NCBI RefSeq assembly: GCF_003574465.1
Contig: NZ_QOWC01000071.1
Coordinates: forward strand, 1-36,554
Length of the DNA stretch: 36,554 nucleotides
Direction: 5' to 3'
Origin: Methylobacterium crusticola
Lineage (GTDB): Bacteria; Pseudomonadota; Alphaproteobacteria; Rhizobiales; Beijerinckiaceae
This document shows positions 22,557 through 31,347 of this stretch, one piece after another. The notes under the pieces are model-generated. The model saw only the letters and a list, made by a program, of their open reading frames with translations, had not been told where the DNA came from and made no database searches. The position numbers were made by a program, and so were the translations under genes. Position 1 is the stretch's first letter. The number at the start of each line of letters is the position of its first letter.

Positions 22557-25534
22557 GGCTCGCCCTCCGGCCCGGCGCCCGTCCCGCCGGCGGCCAGCCG
22601 CGCCAGGTAGGTGGTGCGCGGCCGGGTGTTGAGCGCGCCGAGGAGCGCGTAGTTGCGGGGGTCGGCCGCCGCGGCGGCGACCTGGCTCGCGGGGTCGCGC
22701 AGGTCGCCGAACGTGATGGCGCGGGTCGGGCAGGCGCCCTGGCAGGCGGTCTCGACCGCGCCGTCGGGGATCGGCGCGTGGTCGGCCTTGGTGGCGTCGA
22801 TCCGGGCCGCGGCGATGCGCTGGACGCAGTAGGTGCACTTCTCCATCACGCCCCGGGCCCGGACCGTCACCTCGGGGTTGCGCTGCTGCTGCTGCACCGG
22901 GGCCATGTCGCCCGCGTAGTCGAGGTAGTTGAAGCGCCGCACCTTGTAGGGGCAGTAGCTCGAGCAGGCCCGGGTCCCGACGCAGCGGTTGTAGACCATG
23001 AGGTTCAGCCCCTCGCGGTCGTGCAGGGTCGCCTCGACGGGGCAGCCCACCTCGCAGGGCGCCTGCTCGCAATGCATGCAGGGCACCGGCATGAAGTGCG
23101 TCGCCGGCTGGTCGAGCCCGCCCTCGTAGTAGCGGTCGATCCGCAGCCAGTGCAGCCAGCGCCCGCGCGCCACCTCCTCCCGGCCCACCACCGGGATGTT
23201 GTTCTCGGACTGGCAGGCGGTGACGCAGGCGTTGCAGCCGATGCAGGCGTCGAGGTCGATCACCATGCCCCAGGCGCGCTCTCCCCCGTGGCGCCCCTCG
23301 GCCGAGGCCGGCGCCGGCGGGTAGAGCGAGGGGAGGGGGGCGCTCGGCGCCGCGGGGGCGCCGAGCGCCCGCACCCGCACGAGGTCGTGCCCCTCCATGG
23401 TGCCGTGGTCCTGGGTCGTCACCGGGGGCTGGCGCCGCCCCGTCCGGGCGAGCGTCGCGTCGGCGAGGCGCCAGGGCGAGGCGGCGGCCCGCAGCCCGTA
23501 GGCGTCGTAGCCGAGACCGTCCGCCAGGAGCCCCGGCGCCCGGCGGCCGTAGCCGAGGGTCACCGTCACGGCGTCGTCGGCCTGCCCCGGCAGGATCCAG
23601 ACCGGCCCCTCGAGGCGCCGCCCCCCGGCCTCGAGGGTCACCACGTCGCCCTGCTCCAGCTCCTCGCGCTCGGCCAGGCGCGGGCTCACCGCCACGACGT
23701 TGCCCCAGACCACCTTGGTCAGGGGCTTGGGCAGCTCCTGGAGCCAGGCGAGGTCGGAGAGGCTCCCGTCCCAGATCGTGGGGTCGGGCCGGAACAGCAC
23801 CTCGACCCGGCGCGCGGGCCCGCTCGACGGGGCCGGGGCGCCCGCCGCCGGGCGCGCCGCCGCGGGCGCCGGCGCCGCGACGCTCTCCTCCGGCAGCGCC
23901 GTTCCGGGCAGGAAGCCGGCGCGCAGGGCCTCCTCGAGCCGGGCCCGGGCGGCGGCCTCGTCCTCGCCGGGCCGGCGCCAGTGGGCGTCGAGGAGGCCGC
24001 GGCCGTCCCGGGCCTCGGCGTCGGTCAGGATCGAGAGGATCTCCGGGACCGTGCGCCCGTCGTAGAGCGGCGCCACGGTCGGCTGGATCAGCGTCACGGT
24101 GCCGTCGAGGGCGCGGGCGTCGCCCCAGGATTCGAGCGGGTGGGCGAGCGGCAGGGTCCAGTCGCAATGGGCGGCGGTCTCGTCGCGGTAGAGGCCGGCG
24201 TGGATCTTCAGGGGCACGCGCGCCAGCGCCTCCGTGAAGCCGAGGTCGCCGGGCGCGTCGTAGACCGGGTTGACGTCGAGCATCACCACGGCCCGCGCCG
24301 CGCCGCGGGCCATGGCCTCGACCAGGGCGGCGAGCGGCTCGGCCTCCTGCGCCGGCACCGGGGCGGTGTGGAACACGCACCGGCCGGTGTTGCCGAGCGC
24401 CGCGTTGAGGCGGTGGACCTGCGCCAGCAGCGCCGGCGCGGCGTGGGCGCCCGCCAGCACGACGCCGGCGCCGCGGGCCCCGTTCAGGGCCGCGAAGGCG
24501 CGGCGGCGCCAGGCCGCGACCGGGCCGTCGCGGACCTCCGCGGTCCCGCCCCCCGCCTCGGCCAGGAGGTCGCGGGCGATCTGCGCCAGGGCGTCGCTGC
24601 CGACCGCCAGGGGGGCGTCCGCCTTGGCGCCGGTGAGGCTCGGGGTCGGCCCGGCATGGTGCAGGCTCAGGAGCCGGCCGGCCGCCGCGGCGGCGCGGCG
24701 CGCCTCGATCCAGTCGCGCGACTGCCCGACCTGCCCCGGGCCGGCATCGAGGAGGTCGCCGTCGAGGGACACGATGGTGCGGGCCTCGCCCAGGCGCCAG
24801 CGGGTCTCGAGGGGCCGGCCGTAGGCTTCGCGCGCGCCCTCGTAGAGCGCCTCGCGGCCGGCCGGGGCCGCGACGTGCCAGCGCATGGCCGGGAAGTCCC
24901 GGCGCATGGCGGCGATCTGCGCGGCGAGGGAGGGCGAGGTGACCGGGCCGGTGACGAGGTGCAGGCCCCGGCCGCCGTCGGTCGCCCGCAGGGCCGCGAA
25001 GCGGCCCGTCATGGCGGCCCGGAAGGCCTGCCAGGCGCTCGGCCGGCCGAGGTAGTGCGGGGCCTGGAGCCGGAACGGGTCGTAGAGCCCGAGCACCGAG
25101 GCCTGAGCGAACACGTCGGTGCCGCCGCGGCTCCAGGGATGCGCGGGATTGCCCTCGATCTTGAGGGGGCGGCCGTTGCGGGTCGTGACCAGCACGCCGT
25201 TGGCGAAGCCGTCGACGAGGGCGGCCGAGGCGTAGGACAGGGCGGTGCCCGGCACGATCCGCTCGGGCTGGCGGACGTAGGGCACCTCCTCGGTGCGCCC
25301 GTCGGGCTGGCCGCAGGCGGCGAGCCCGCTCATCGCCAGGGAGGCCGCCATCGCCCTCAGGAAGCCGCGCCGGTCGGGCGCGGCGGCGAGCCGCGCGGCG
25401 GCCGGGTACTCGGCCTCGAGGAAGGCCCGGAACGCGGGCGAATCCGCCACGGCGTCGAGGCTGCGCCAGAATGCCGGCCCGTCGCCGGCGGCGAGGCGGG
25501 CGCGCAGGTCGCCGATCTCGTGGCCGCCCGTCAT
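22553..25534 (-). CDS. actB: ActB, molybdopterin-oxidoreductase-like Fe-S subunit
   Basis: The 993-residue protein starts at the ATG overlapping the actA stop (ATGA). It has an unusual internal Tat signal: DRRGFLRA with Arg 55-56 and a lipobox ending at Cys74. An N-terminal domain resembles the molybdopterin oxidoreductase fold but in ActB proteins carries no Mo cofactor. The C-terminal domain (about 750-960) holds the Fe-S clusters, with CIGCNACVTAC, CMHCEQAPCEVGC, CVGTRACSSYC, CTYC and CQGAC motifs, consistent with three [4Fe-4S] and one [3Fe-4S] cluster. ActB takes electrons from quinol oxidation at ActC and passes them towards the hemes of ActA and ActE. The domain order fits the known family. 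Confidence 0.93.
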   Translation of the reverse strand: MTGGHEIGDLRARLAAGDGPAFWRSLDAVADSPAFRAFLEAEYPAAARLAAAPDRRGFLRAMAASLAMSGLAACGQPDGRTEEVPYVRQPERIVPGTALSYASAALVDGFANGVLVTTRNGRPLKIEGNPAHPWSRGGTDVFAQASVLGLYDPFRLQAPHYLGRPSAWQAFRAAMTGRFAALRATDGGRGLHLVTGPVTSPSLAAQIAAMRRDFPAMRWHVAAPAGREALYEGAREAYGRPLETRWRLGEARTIVSLDGDLLDAGPGQVGQSRDWIEARRAAAAAGRLLSLHHAGPTPSLTGAKADAPLAVGSDALAQIARDLLAEAGGGTAEVRDGPVAAWRRRAFAALNGARGAGVVLAGAHAAPALLAQVHRLNAALGNTGRCVFHTAPVPAQEAEPLAALVEAMARGAARAVVMLDVNPVYDAPGDLGFTEALARVPLKIHAGLYRDETAAHCDWTLPLAHPLESWGDARALDGTVTLIQPTVAPLYDGRTVPEILSILTDAEARDGRGLLDAHWRRPGEDEAAARARLEEALRAGFLPGTALPEESVAAPAPAAARPAAGAPAPSSGPARRVEVLFRPDPTIWDGSLSDLAWLQELPKPLTKVVWGNVVAVSPRLAEREELEQGDVVTLEAGGRRLEGPVWILPGQADDAVTVTLGYGRRAPGLLADGLGYDAYGLRAAASPWRLADATLARTGRRQPPVTTQDHGTMEGHDLVRVRALGAPAAPSAPLPSLYPPAPASAEGRHGGERAWGMVIDLDACIGCNACVTACQSENNIPVVGREEVARGRWLHWLRIDRYYEGGLDQPATHFMPVPCMHCEQAPCEVGCPVEATLHDREGLNLMVYNRCVGTRACSSYCPYKVRRFNYLDYAGDMAPVQQQQRNPEVTVRARGVMEKCTYCVQRIAAARIDATKADHAPIPDGAVETACQGACPTRAITFGDLRDPASQVAAAAADPRNYALLGALNTRPRTTYLARLAAGGTGAGPEGEP

Positions 25535-26190
25535 CGGTGGCAGATCGCGCATTCGGTCAGCCTCTCGCCGCCCCGGATGTGGTACTGGCGCACCAGTTCA
25601 GGCCCGATCTCGGCCTGGTTCGCCGGCGGGCTCCAGGTCATGGTCAGGATCTCGTCCTTCGGCCGCACGTACTTCTCGGGATTGCGGTGGCAGTCGAGGC
25701 AGAAGCTCATCTCGAAGGCGTTGGCCCGGTAGGTCAGCTGCATCTCGGTGACGTTGCCGTGGCAGGTCGAGCAGCCGATGCCGTTCTGCACGTGGACGGC
25801 GTGGTTGTAGTAGACGTAGCCCGGCAGCTTGTTCAGGCGGGTCCAGTGCAGGGGCTCGTCCCGGGCGTAGCTCGCGCGCACCGGCGCCAGCATGTCGGAG
25901 CCGGACCAGATCTGGCCGTGGCAGGTCATGCAGGTGTGGGTCGGCGGGATGCCGGCCGTGGCCTGCGTCTCCACGCTGGTGTGGCAGTAGCGGCAGTCGA
26001 TCGCGAGCTCGCCCGAATGGTGCTTGTGGCTGAAGGGCACCGGCTGGGCCGGCGCCACCCCGACCCCGGTGACGTAGGAGGAGCGCATCAGCCCCGCGCC
26101 CACCACCGGCAGGGCCGCGAGGCAGGCCGCGGCGGTGAGGAGCGCGAGGCGGAAGAGCGCGTCGGCGCCGGGCGCGAAGAGCTGCCGCAC
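25531..26190 (-). CDS. actA: ActA, pentaheme cytochrome c of ACIII
   Basis: The 219-residue protein has an N-terminal membrane anchor (about residues 12-33) and five heme c sites: CRYCH (66-70), CMTCH (87-91), CSTCH (140-144), CLDCH (164-168) and CAICH (214-218). This five-heme pattern, with FSHKHH before the first site, is that of ActA. Additional histidines such as His55, His57, His130 and His133 are candidate axial ligands. The start is a GTG at 26190 with a weak ribosome binding site; the next ATG would remove the anchor. As the first gene of the operon, its 222-bp upstream region must hold the promoter of all ten genes. Confidence 0.94.
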   Translation of the reverse strand: MRQLFAPGADALFRLALLTAAACLAALPVVGAGLMRSSYVTGVGVAPAQPVPFSHKHHSGELAIDCRYCHTSVETQATAGIPPTHTCMTCHGQIWSGSDMLAPVRASYARDEPLHWTRLNKLPGYVYYNHAVHVQNGIGCSTCHGNVTEMQLTYRANAFEMSFCLDCHRNPEKYVRPKDEILTMTWSPPANQAEIGPELVRQYHIRGGERLTECAICHR

Positions 26191-26358
26191 GGCTCAAGGC
26201 CCGGGAGGCGCCCCGGCGGCGCGGCCGGGGGCGGGAATCAGCCTGCGCACGCCGCTCTCACCTCGCTCAACGTCCGCCCCTCGAGAACGACGCTACCGTA
26301 TCTGGCGCGGCGGGGCGCGCGGGAAAGGTGGCGCCGGGCTGCGACAGCGTGGCATTGC

Positions 26359-26404
26359 GGCGGCGCCGGCCCGCGCCCCCGGGGCGGCGCCGGCCCGCGC
26401 CCCT
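26359..26404. repeat. Duplicated 22-bp GC repeat upstream of actA
   Basis: Two near-identical 22-bp units starting GGCGGCGCCGGCCCGCGCCC lie at 26359-26380 and 26383-26404, 24 bp apart. They sit between the GMC gene (which ends at 26413) and actA, about 170 bp upstream of the actA start. This region (26191-26412) must also contain the operon promoter, but I could not identify convincing -35 and -10 boxes. The repeat may be part of a terminator of the GMC gene, which is transcribed towards it. Confidence 0.6.
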
Positions 26405-26412
26405 GAGGGGCG

Positions 26413-28050
26413 TCAGCCCGCCGCATCCTCCAGGATCATCGCCGCCCCCTTCTCGGCCAGCATGATGGTCGGCGAGTTGGTGTTGCCCGAGGTGATGCGC
26501 GGCATCGCCGAGGCGTCGACCACCCGCAGGCCGCCGACCCCGCGCACCCGCAGGCGGGCGTCGAGCACCGCCCCGGTCTCGTGGTCGGGCCCCATCCGGG
26601 CGGTGCCGACCGGGTGGAAGATGGTGGTGCCGAGGTCGCCCGCCGCCTTGAGCAGGTCGGCGTCGCCGACGATGCCGGGCCCGGGCAGGTGCTCCTCGGG
26701 CCGGTAGCGCGCGAGGGGGGCCTGCGCGACGATGCGCCGGGTGAGCTTGAGGGCGTCGACGGCGACGCGGCGGTCCTCCTCGGTCGCGAGATAGTTCGGC
26801 CGGATCGCCGGCGGGGCGGCCGGATCGGGGCTCGCCGCGTGCACGCTGCCGCGGCTCGACGGGCGCAGGTTGCAGACGCTCGCCGTGAAGGCCCCGAACG
26901 GGTGCAGGCCCTCGCCCCACTTGTCGAGGGAGAGGGGCTGGAAGTGGTACTCGAGGTTGGCGGTGTCGTAGTCGGGCGAGGACCGGGTGAAGACCCCGAC
27001 CTGGCTCGGCGCCATGGTGAGCGGGCCGGTGCGGAAGAGGGCGTACTCCACCCCCATCCAGCCCCGCCTGAGGAGGTTGGCGTAGGTGAGGTTGAGGGTC
27101 GGCACGCCCGTGACCTTGTAGACGGGCCGGACCTGCAGGTGGTCCTGGAGGTTCTCGCCGACGCCGGGCAGGTGGTGGGCGACCGGGACGCCGAGGGCCC
27201 GCAGCCGCTCGCCGTCGCCGATGCCCGACAGTTCGAGGAGCTTCGGCGAGGCGACGGCGCCGGCCGAGAGCAGCACCTCGGCCCGCGCCCGGGCGAGGAA
27301 GCGCTTTCCCCCGCGCGCGAACACCACGCCGGCCGCCCGGCCCTCCTCGATCAGCACCCGCTCGACGTGGATCCCGGTCTCGAGCCGCAGGTTCGGCCGC
27401 GCGAGGGCCGGCTTGAGGAAGCCCCGGGCCGCGCTCCAGCGCCGGCCCCGGCGCTGGTTGACCTGGAAGTAGGACGAGCCCTCGTTGTCGCCGGTGTTGA
27501 AGTCCGGGATCTTGCGGATGCCCGCCGCCTCGGCGGCGTCCCGGATGGCGTCGAGGATCGCCCAGCGGATGCGCGGCGGCTCGACGCGCCACTCGCCGCC
27601 GGCGCGGTGGAAGGCGTTGGGCGGCGCGATGTGGTCCTCGTGCTTGAGGAAGTAGGGCAGCACGTCGTCCCAGGCCCAGCCCTCGAGGCCGAGCTGGCGC
27701 CAGCCGTCGTAGTCGGCCGCCTGGCCGCGCATGTAGATCATGGCGTTGATGGCCGACGAGCCGCCGATCACCTTGCCGCGCGGGTAGGCGAGCTGGCGCC
27801 CGTTCAGCCCCGCCTCGGCCTCCGTGGTGAACAGCCAGTCGGCGCGCTTGTTGCCGATCGCGAACAGGTAGCCGGCCGGGATGTGGAACCAGATCCAGTT
27901 GTCGCGCCCGCCCGCCTCCAGCACCAGGACCGTGCGGCGCGGATCGGCCGACAGGCGGTTGGCCAGCACGCAGCCGGCCGAGCCCGCCCCGACCACCACG
28001 TAGTCGTAGGCGCCGAAATCCTCCAAGTCCTGCCGGTCCGCGCCCGCCAT
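26413..28050 (-). CDS. FAD-dependent GMC oxidoreductase
   Basis: The 545-residue protein has the N-terminal FAD dinucleotide-binding site YVVVGAGSAGCVLANRLS at about 16-33, the GMC signature PRGKVIGGSSAINAMIYMRG and the second signature AGAVASPKLLELSGIG. The active-site base is the His in IFHPVGTARMG near residue 479; the partner is Asn in ITSGNTNSPTIML near 522. GMC enzymes oxidise alcohols, choline or sugars by a flavin; this one is of the choline/alcohol dehydrogenase (BetA/AlkJ) subgroup, substrate unknown. It lacks a Sec or Tat signal, so it should be cytoplasmic. A tannase-family gene runs divergently 147 bp away; no functional link is clear. Confidence 0.85.
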   Translation of the reverse strand: MAGADRQDLEDFGAYDYVVVGAGSAGCVLANRLSADPRRTVLVLEAGGRDNWIWFHIPAGYLFAIGNKRADWLFTTEAEAGLNGRQLAYPRGKVIGGSSAINAMIYMRGQAADYDGWRQLGLEGWAWDDVLPYFLKHEDHIAPPNAFHRAGGEWRVEPPRIRWAILDAIRDAAEAAGIRKIPDFNTGDNEGSSYFQVNQRRGRRWSAARGFLKPALARPNLRLETGIHVERVLIEEGRAAGVVFARGGKRFLARARAEVLLSAGAVASPKLLELSGIGDGERLRALGVPVAHHLPGVGENLQDHLQVRPVYKVTGVPTLNLTYANLLRRGWMGVEYALFRTGPLTMAPSQVGVFTRSSPDYDTANLEYHFQPLSLDKWGEGLHPFGAFTASVCNLRPSSRGSVHAASPDPAAPPAIRPNYLATEEDRRVAVDALKLTRRIVAQAPLARYRPEEHLPGPGIVGDADLLKAAGDLGTTIFHPVGTARMGPDHETGAVLDARLRVRGVGGLRVVDASAMPRITSGNTNSPTIMLAEKGAAMILEDAAG

Positions 28051-28197
28051 GCCGCCGCCTCCCTCTGCTGTCAGCCCGCCCCGTCCCCCGGGCAGGGGTG
28101 TAGCGCATGCCGGGCCGGCTTAGGCAAGCCGATCCTGTCGACAGCCCGGCGCCCCGCTCCTAAGCTCGGCGGGCGCGGGGCCCGGGAGGATTCGACG

Positions 28198-29745
28198 GTG
28201 CGAGGGACGATCCGGCTCTTCTCCATGGCGGCCTGCCTCGGGGGCGCGCTCGCCGCCGCGCCCGCCCGGGCGGCCGAGTGCGGCGGCCTCGCCGGCCTGA
28301 AGATCGAGGCGGTCAACCTCCTGTCGGCCGTCGAGGTGCCGGCGGCCGGGGACCTGCCGGCCCATTGCCGGGTGCTCGGCTACGTCCGGCCCGCGGTCAA
28401 CTTCGAGGTCCGCCTGCCGCTCGCGGGCTGGAACGGCAAGTTCTACGAGACCGGCTGCGGCGGCTTCTGCGGCACGCTCGCCTCGGACGCGCCGGGGTTC
28501 ACGAACGCGATGAACCACGGCCTGCGCCGCGGCTACGCGGTCTCGACCATGGATTCGGGCCACTGGGGCACCGGCTCCGCCGACGGGCGCTGGGCCGCGT
28601 CCGACCTCGTCGCCCGGATGGACTGGGGCCAGCGCGCCGTCACCGAGACCGCCCGGGCCTCCAAGGTCCTGATCCGGGCCTTCTACGGGCGCGACCAGCA
28701 GAAATCCTACTTCGCCGGCTGCTCGACCGGGGGCCGCATGGCCGCCATGGAGGCCCTCAGGTACCCCAAGGATTTCGACGGGATCATCAGCGGCGCGCCG
28801 GCCCTGGACTACACGGGGCTCGTCGCCACCGCCTTCGCGTGGGTGACGAAGGCCAATACCGGGCCGGACGGCGCCGCCGTCTTCCCGGGCTCGAAGGTGA
28901 AGCTCGTCGCCGACGCCGTGGCGGAGGCCTGCGGGGGCGAGGACGGCCGCAGGACGGGGCTGATCGGGGACCCGCGCCAGTGCGGCTTCAAGCCCGCCTC
29001 GCTCCGCTGCACCGGCGCCCCCGGCGCCGAGTGCCTGAGCGAGGCCGAAATCGGCGTCCTCGAGAAGTGGTATGCCGGCCCCACCGACGCCGCGGGCCGC
29101 CGGCTCTACCCGGGCGGCATCCCGCTCGGCTCGGAGCCGCACTGGCCGCGCTGGCTCACGGGCCTCGGCAACGCTCCGCCGATCCTGCCGCTCTTCGCCG
29201 GCGACTTCCTGCGCTACATGGCGTTCCAGCCCTCGCCCGGGCCGGCCTACCGGGTCACGGACTACGATTTCGAGGCCGACCCGGCCCGCCTGGCGTCGCA
29301 GGCGCAGGTCTACAACGCCGCCACCTTCGACCCGGCGAGCGGGGCGGTGCGCCCGGCCGCCGACCTCGCGGGCTTCCGCAGCGCCGGCGGCAAGCTCCTC
29401 CTCTATCACGGCTGGAGCGACCCGCTGGTGACGCCCTTCCTGACGGTGGCGTTCTACGAGGCCCTGGCCAAGGGCGCCGGCGGGCTCGGGGCCCTGCGCG
29501 ACACCGCGCGCCTGTTCCTGGTGCCGGGCATGGACCATTGCGGCATCGGCACCGACGGCCCGGGCATCGCCGACACCGGCATCGACCCGCTCACCGCCCT
29601 CGAGCGCTGGGTGGAGGCGGGCCAGGCCCCGGACGCGCTCGTGGCGACGAAGCGCGACGCGGCCGGCGCCCCGCTGTGGTCGCGCCCGGTCTGCGCCTAC
29701 CCGCAGGTGGCGCGGGGCGAGGCGGGCGCCTGCGCGGAGCCGTAG
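28198..29745 (+). CDS. Tannase/feruloyl esterase family secreted hydrolase
   Basis: The 515-residue protein has a Sec signal (cleaved near PARAAEC) and the tannase/feruloyl esterase alpha/beta-hydrolase fold. The nucleophile is Ser176 in GCSTGGRM, the acid Asp408 in YHGWSDPL and the base His447 in GMDHCGIG. Cys175 and Cys448, next to the Ser and His, form the CS-D-HC arrangement known for this family, where a disulfide holds the triad. It should hydrolyse plant phenolic esters, for example galloyl or feruloyl esters, in the periplasm or outside. The GTG at 28198 follows a GGGAGGA ribosome binding site by 7 bases. The much longer open frame upstream is antisense to the GMC gene and was discarded. 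Confidence 0.85.
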   Translation: MRGTIRLFSMAACLGGALAAAPARAAECGGLAGLKIEAVNLLSAVEVPAAGDLPAHCRVLGYVRPAVNFEVRLPLAGWNGKFYETGCGGFCGTLASDAPGFTNAMNHGLRRGYAVSTMDSGHWGTGSADGRWAASDLVARMDWGQRAVTETARASKVLIRAFYGRDQQKSYFAGCSTGGRMAAMEALRYPKDFDGIISGAPALDYTGLVATAFAWVTKANTGPDGAAVFPGSKVKLVADAVAEACGGEDGRRTGLIGDPRQCGFKPASLRCTGAPGAECLSEAEIGVLEKWYAGPTDAAGRRLYPGGIPLGSEPHWPRWLTGLGNAPPILPLFAGDFLRYMAFQPSPGPAYRVTDYDFEADPARLASQAQVYNAATFDPASGAVRPAADLAGFRSAGGKLLLYHGWSDPLVTPFLTVAFYEALAKGAGGLGALRDTARLFLVPGMDHCGIGTDGPGIADTGIDPLTALERWVEAGQAPDALVATKRDAAGAPLWSRPVCAYPQVARGEAGACAEP

Positions 29746-29754
29746 CGGGCCGCC

Positions 29755-29803
29755 GCCGCGGACCATGGCCGCGGGCCGCGGCCGCGGATCATTGGCGCGG
29801 GCC
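29755..29803. repeat. Imperfect direct repeat between convergent genes
   Basis: Two 23-bp units with three mismatches (GCCGCGGACCATGGCCGCGGG-type) lie at 29755-29777 and 29781-29803 in the 63-bp gap between the convergent tannase and DUF3750 genes. They contain short palindromes such as CCGCGG and may fold into a bidirectional terminator. No T-run is present. Confidence 0.5.
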
Positions 29804-29808
29804 GCCGC

Positions 29809-30606
29809 TCAGGTGCTCGGCGCCGGGGCGATCAGCGTCCCGGTCGCGCCGGCGGGCGCCATGCCGATGCGGCCCCAGCCCGGGACCTTCAGGGCCGGAC
29901 GGCGCAGGTCGAGCCCCGCGACGGCGCCGAGCAGGTTGACCTCGACGCCCTCGACCCAGCCCAGGGTGAGGCCGAGATAGCCCCCGAGGGAGAGCTGCAC
30001 GCCGGTGCGGCTTGGCGTCGGGGCGATCACCCGGTCGGAGAAGTCCTTGCCCAGCGCCGTCGGCGGCAGGGCGACGCCGAGGTCGGGCACCGCCCGCAGG
30101 ACGTGCGCCACGAACGTGTTCGAGTTCGGCCCCGGCCAGGCGCTGTAGCTGCCGCGGGCCCGGTAGGGATAGGCGTCCACGGCGGCGCGGATCCGCGGGA
30201 CCGCCCGCTCCGCCGCCTCGCCGTCGAGGGCCAGCACCACCTGGGGCGGGTTGCCGAACCAGCGCGCGTCGGCCGCGTAGGCGTCGGTGCGCACGGGGGC
30301 GCCCCAGCCGACCACGTCGTAGCGCGTGTAGCGCGGGGCGCCGGCGGCCTTGACGACGATCCAGGTGTGGTGGGCGAAGATGCCCCGCCAGCGCCCGACG
30401 CGGGCGGCGTAGATCCGCACCTTGGCCTCCGGCGCCGCGGCGGCGGCCGGCAGCAGGCGGGCGCTCGACCAGTCGGCGGTCGACCAGTCGGGGGCCGCGT
30501 CCTCGCGGCTCCACCACCAGAGGGCGTGGGCGGCGAGGGGCGCCAGGAACACGAGAATGATCGCGAGCGCGAGCGCGCGCGCGGACGAGGCCAGCCGGAG
30601 CAGCAT
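29809..30606 (-). CDS. DUF3750 domain-containing membrane-associated protein
   Basis: The 265-residue product starts with an N-terminal hydrophobic segment (about residues 11-30) that is either a signal peptide or an anchor, then a DUF3750 domain: VRIYAARVGRWRGIFAHHTWIVVK, RYDVVGWGAPVRTD and SYSAWPGPNSNTFVAHVLR (given as pattern). The conserved His-His-Thr-Trp and a later Asn-Ser-Asn-Thr-Phe stretch resemble an NlpC/P60-like or related hydrolase core, but DUF3750 has no known activity, so this is inference. The start was set at the ATG giving the hydrophobic segment; the open frame extends far upstream as shadow sequence. The gene is divergent from the TerB-like gene. Confidence 0.78.
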   Translation of the reverse strand: MLLRLASSARALALAIILVFLAPLAAHALWWWSREDAAPDWSTADWSSARLLPAAAAAPEAKVRIYAARVGRWRGIFAHHTWIVVKAAGAPRYTRYDVVGWGAPVRTDAYAADARWFGNPPQVVLALDGEAAERAVPRIRAAVDAYPYRARGSYSAWPGPNSNTFVAHVLRAVPDLGVALPPTALGKDFSDRVIAPTPSRTGVQLSLGGYLGLTLGWVEGVEVNLLGAVAGLDLRRPALKVPGWGRIGMAPAGATGTLIAPAPST

Positions 30607-30816
30607 CCGGGCAGGATGCGGGAGCCGCCGCGGCGGCGCAAGCCGGGGGCGGCGAACCGGAACCGCGGACGGCCGTTGTCGGCCCGAAGGGTCCGGTGAC
30701 GCCGCCCGCCGCGCAGGACCGGATCCCGGTCCGGTCCGGCGGGCGTCCGATCCGGGCCGGCGTTCCGGGGAGGCGGGGATCCGCGCCCCGGGCCGGTGCG
30801 CGCACGGGAGGGCGGG

Positions 30817-31335
30817 ATGGCCGACATGAAGCAGGTGGTGGATGCGCTGGTGCGGGGCCGCCACGGCGGGCTCGTGGCCTCGGCGGCCCTCGGCGGCCTG
30901 GCGCTGATCGCGGGGCTCGGGCTGCGGGCGCTCCAGCGCGGGCCGGCCGCCGAGGCCGGCGGGCAGGCCCCCGCCGCCGCCGCCGTCAGCGACGACGACG
31001 CCACCCTGTTCCTGCGCGTCATGGTGGCGGCGACCGCGGCGGACGGCGTGATCGACGCCCGCGAGCGCGGGCGCCTCGACGCGGCCGTCGCCGAGTCCGG
31101 GCTCGACGTCGCGGCGCGGCAATGGATCGCCCGCGAGCTCGAGGATCCCGCCTCCATCGACGAGATCGCCGACCGTGTGCAGGATCCCGAGAAGGCCGCC
31201 CTGGTCTACGCGGCGGCCCGCCTCGCCATCGACCCCGACACCATGCAGGAGCGCACCTTCCTGCGCATGCTGGCCGAGGCCCTCGATCTCGACGACGACG
31301 CGGTCGCCCGCGTCGAGTCGGGCCTGGCCGCCTGA
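30817..31335 (+). CDS. TerB-like / DUF533 protein
   Basis: The 172-residue protein has an N-terminal hydrophobic segment (about residues 15-33: LVASAALGGLALIAGLGL) and a helical TerB-like domain at about 55-170, with DDDATLFLRVMVAATAADGVIDARERGRL and later IDPDTMQERTFLRMLAEALDL (patterns). This is the DUF533/YebE type. Members are inner-membrane proteins of unknown function. The ATG at 30817 follows a GGAGGGCGGG stretch; an upstream GTG at 30796 is the only alternative. A DUF1206 membrane protein starts 12 bp after it, so the two form a likely operon. One weak EcfG-like promoter match lies 140 bp upstream. Confidence 0.8.
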   Translation: MADMKQVVDALVRGRHGGLVASAALGGLALIAGLGLRALQRGPAAEAGGQAPAAAAVSDDDATLFLRVMVAATAADGVIDARERGRLDAAVAESGLDVAARQWIARELEDPASIDEIADRVQDPEKAALVYAAARLAIDPDTMQERTFLRMLAEALDLDDDAVARVESGLAA

Positions 31336-31347
31336 CCGGCCTTGCCG

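Noticed and set aside
22553..25534. ActB as a molybdoenzyme such as a formate dehydrogenase or nitrate reductase
   Set aside because: The operon context, the Tat-lipoprotein N-terminus and the Fe-S arrangement are those of Alternative Complex III, whose ActB does not carry a Mo cofactor.
26581..29745. A 1054-codon plus-strand open frame
   Set aside because: Its first half is antisense to the GMC oxidoreductase and has only low-complexity Arg/Gly/Ala-rich sequence. The true gene starts at the GTG at 28198 with a good ribosome binding site and signal peptide.
30653..30677. EcfG-like site CGAAC-N16-CGTT upstream of the TerB-like gene
   Set aside because: One mismatch, and 140 bp from the start codon. 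Short motifs of this kind are expected by chance in GC-rich DNA, so it is kept only as a remark.
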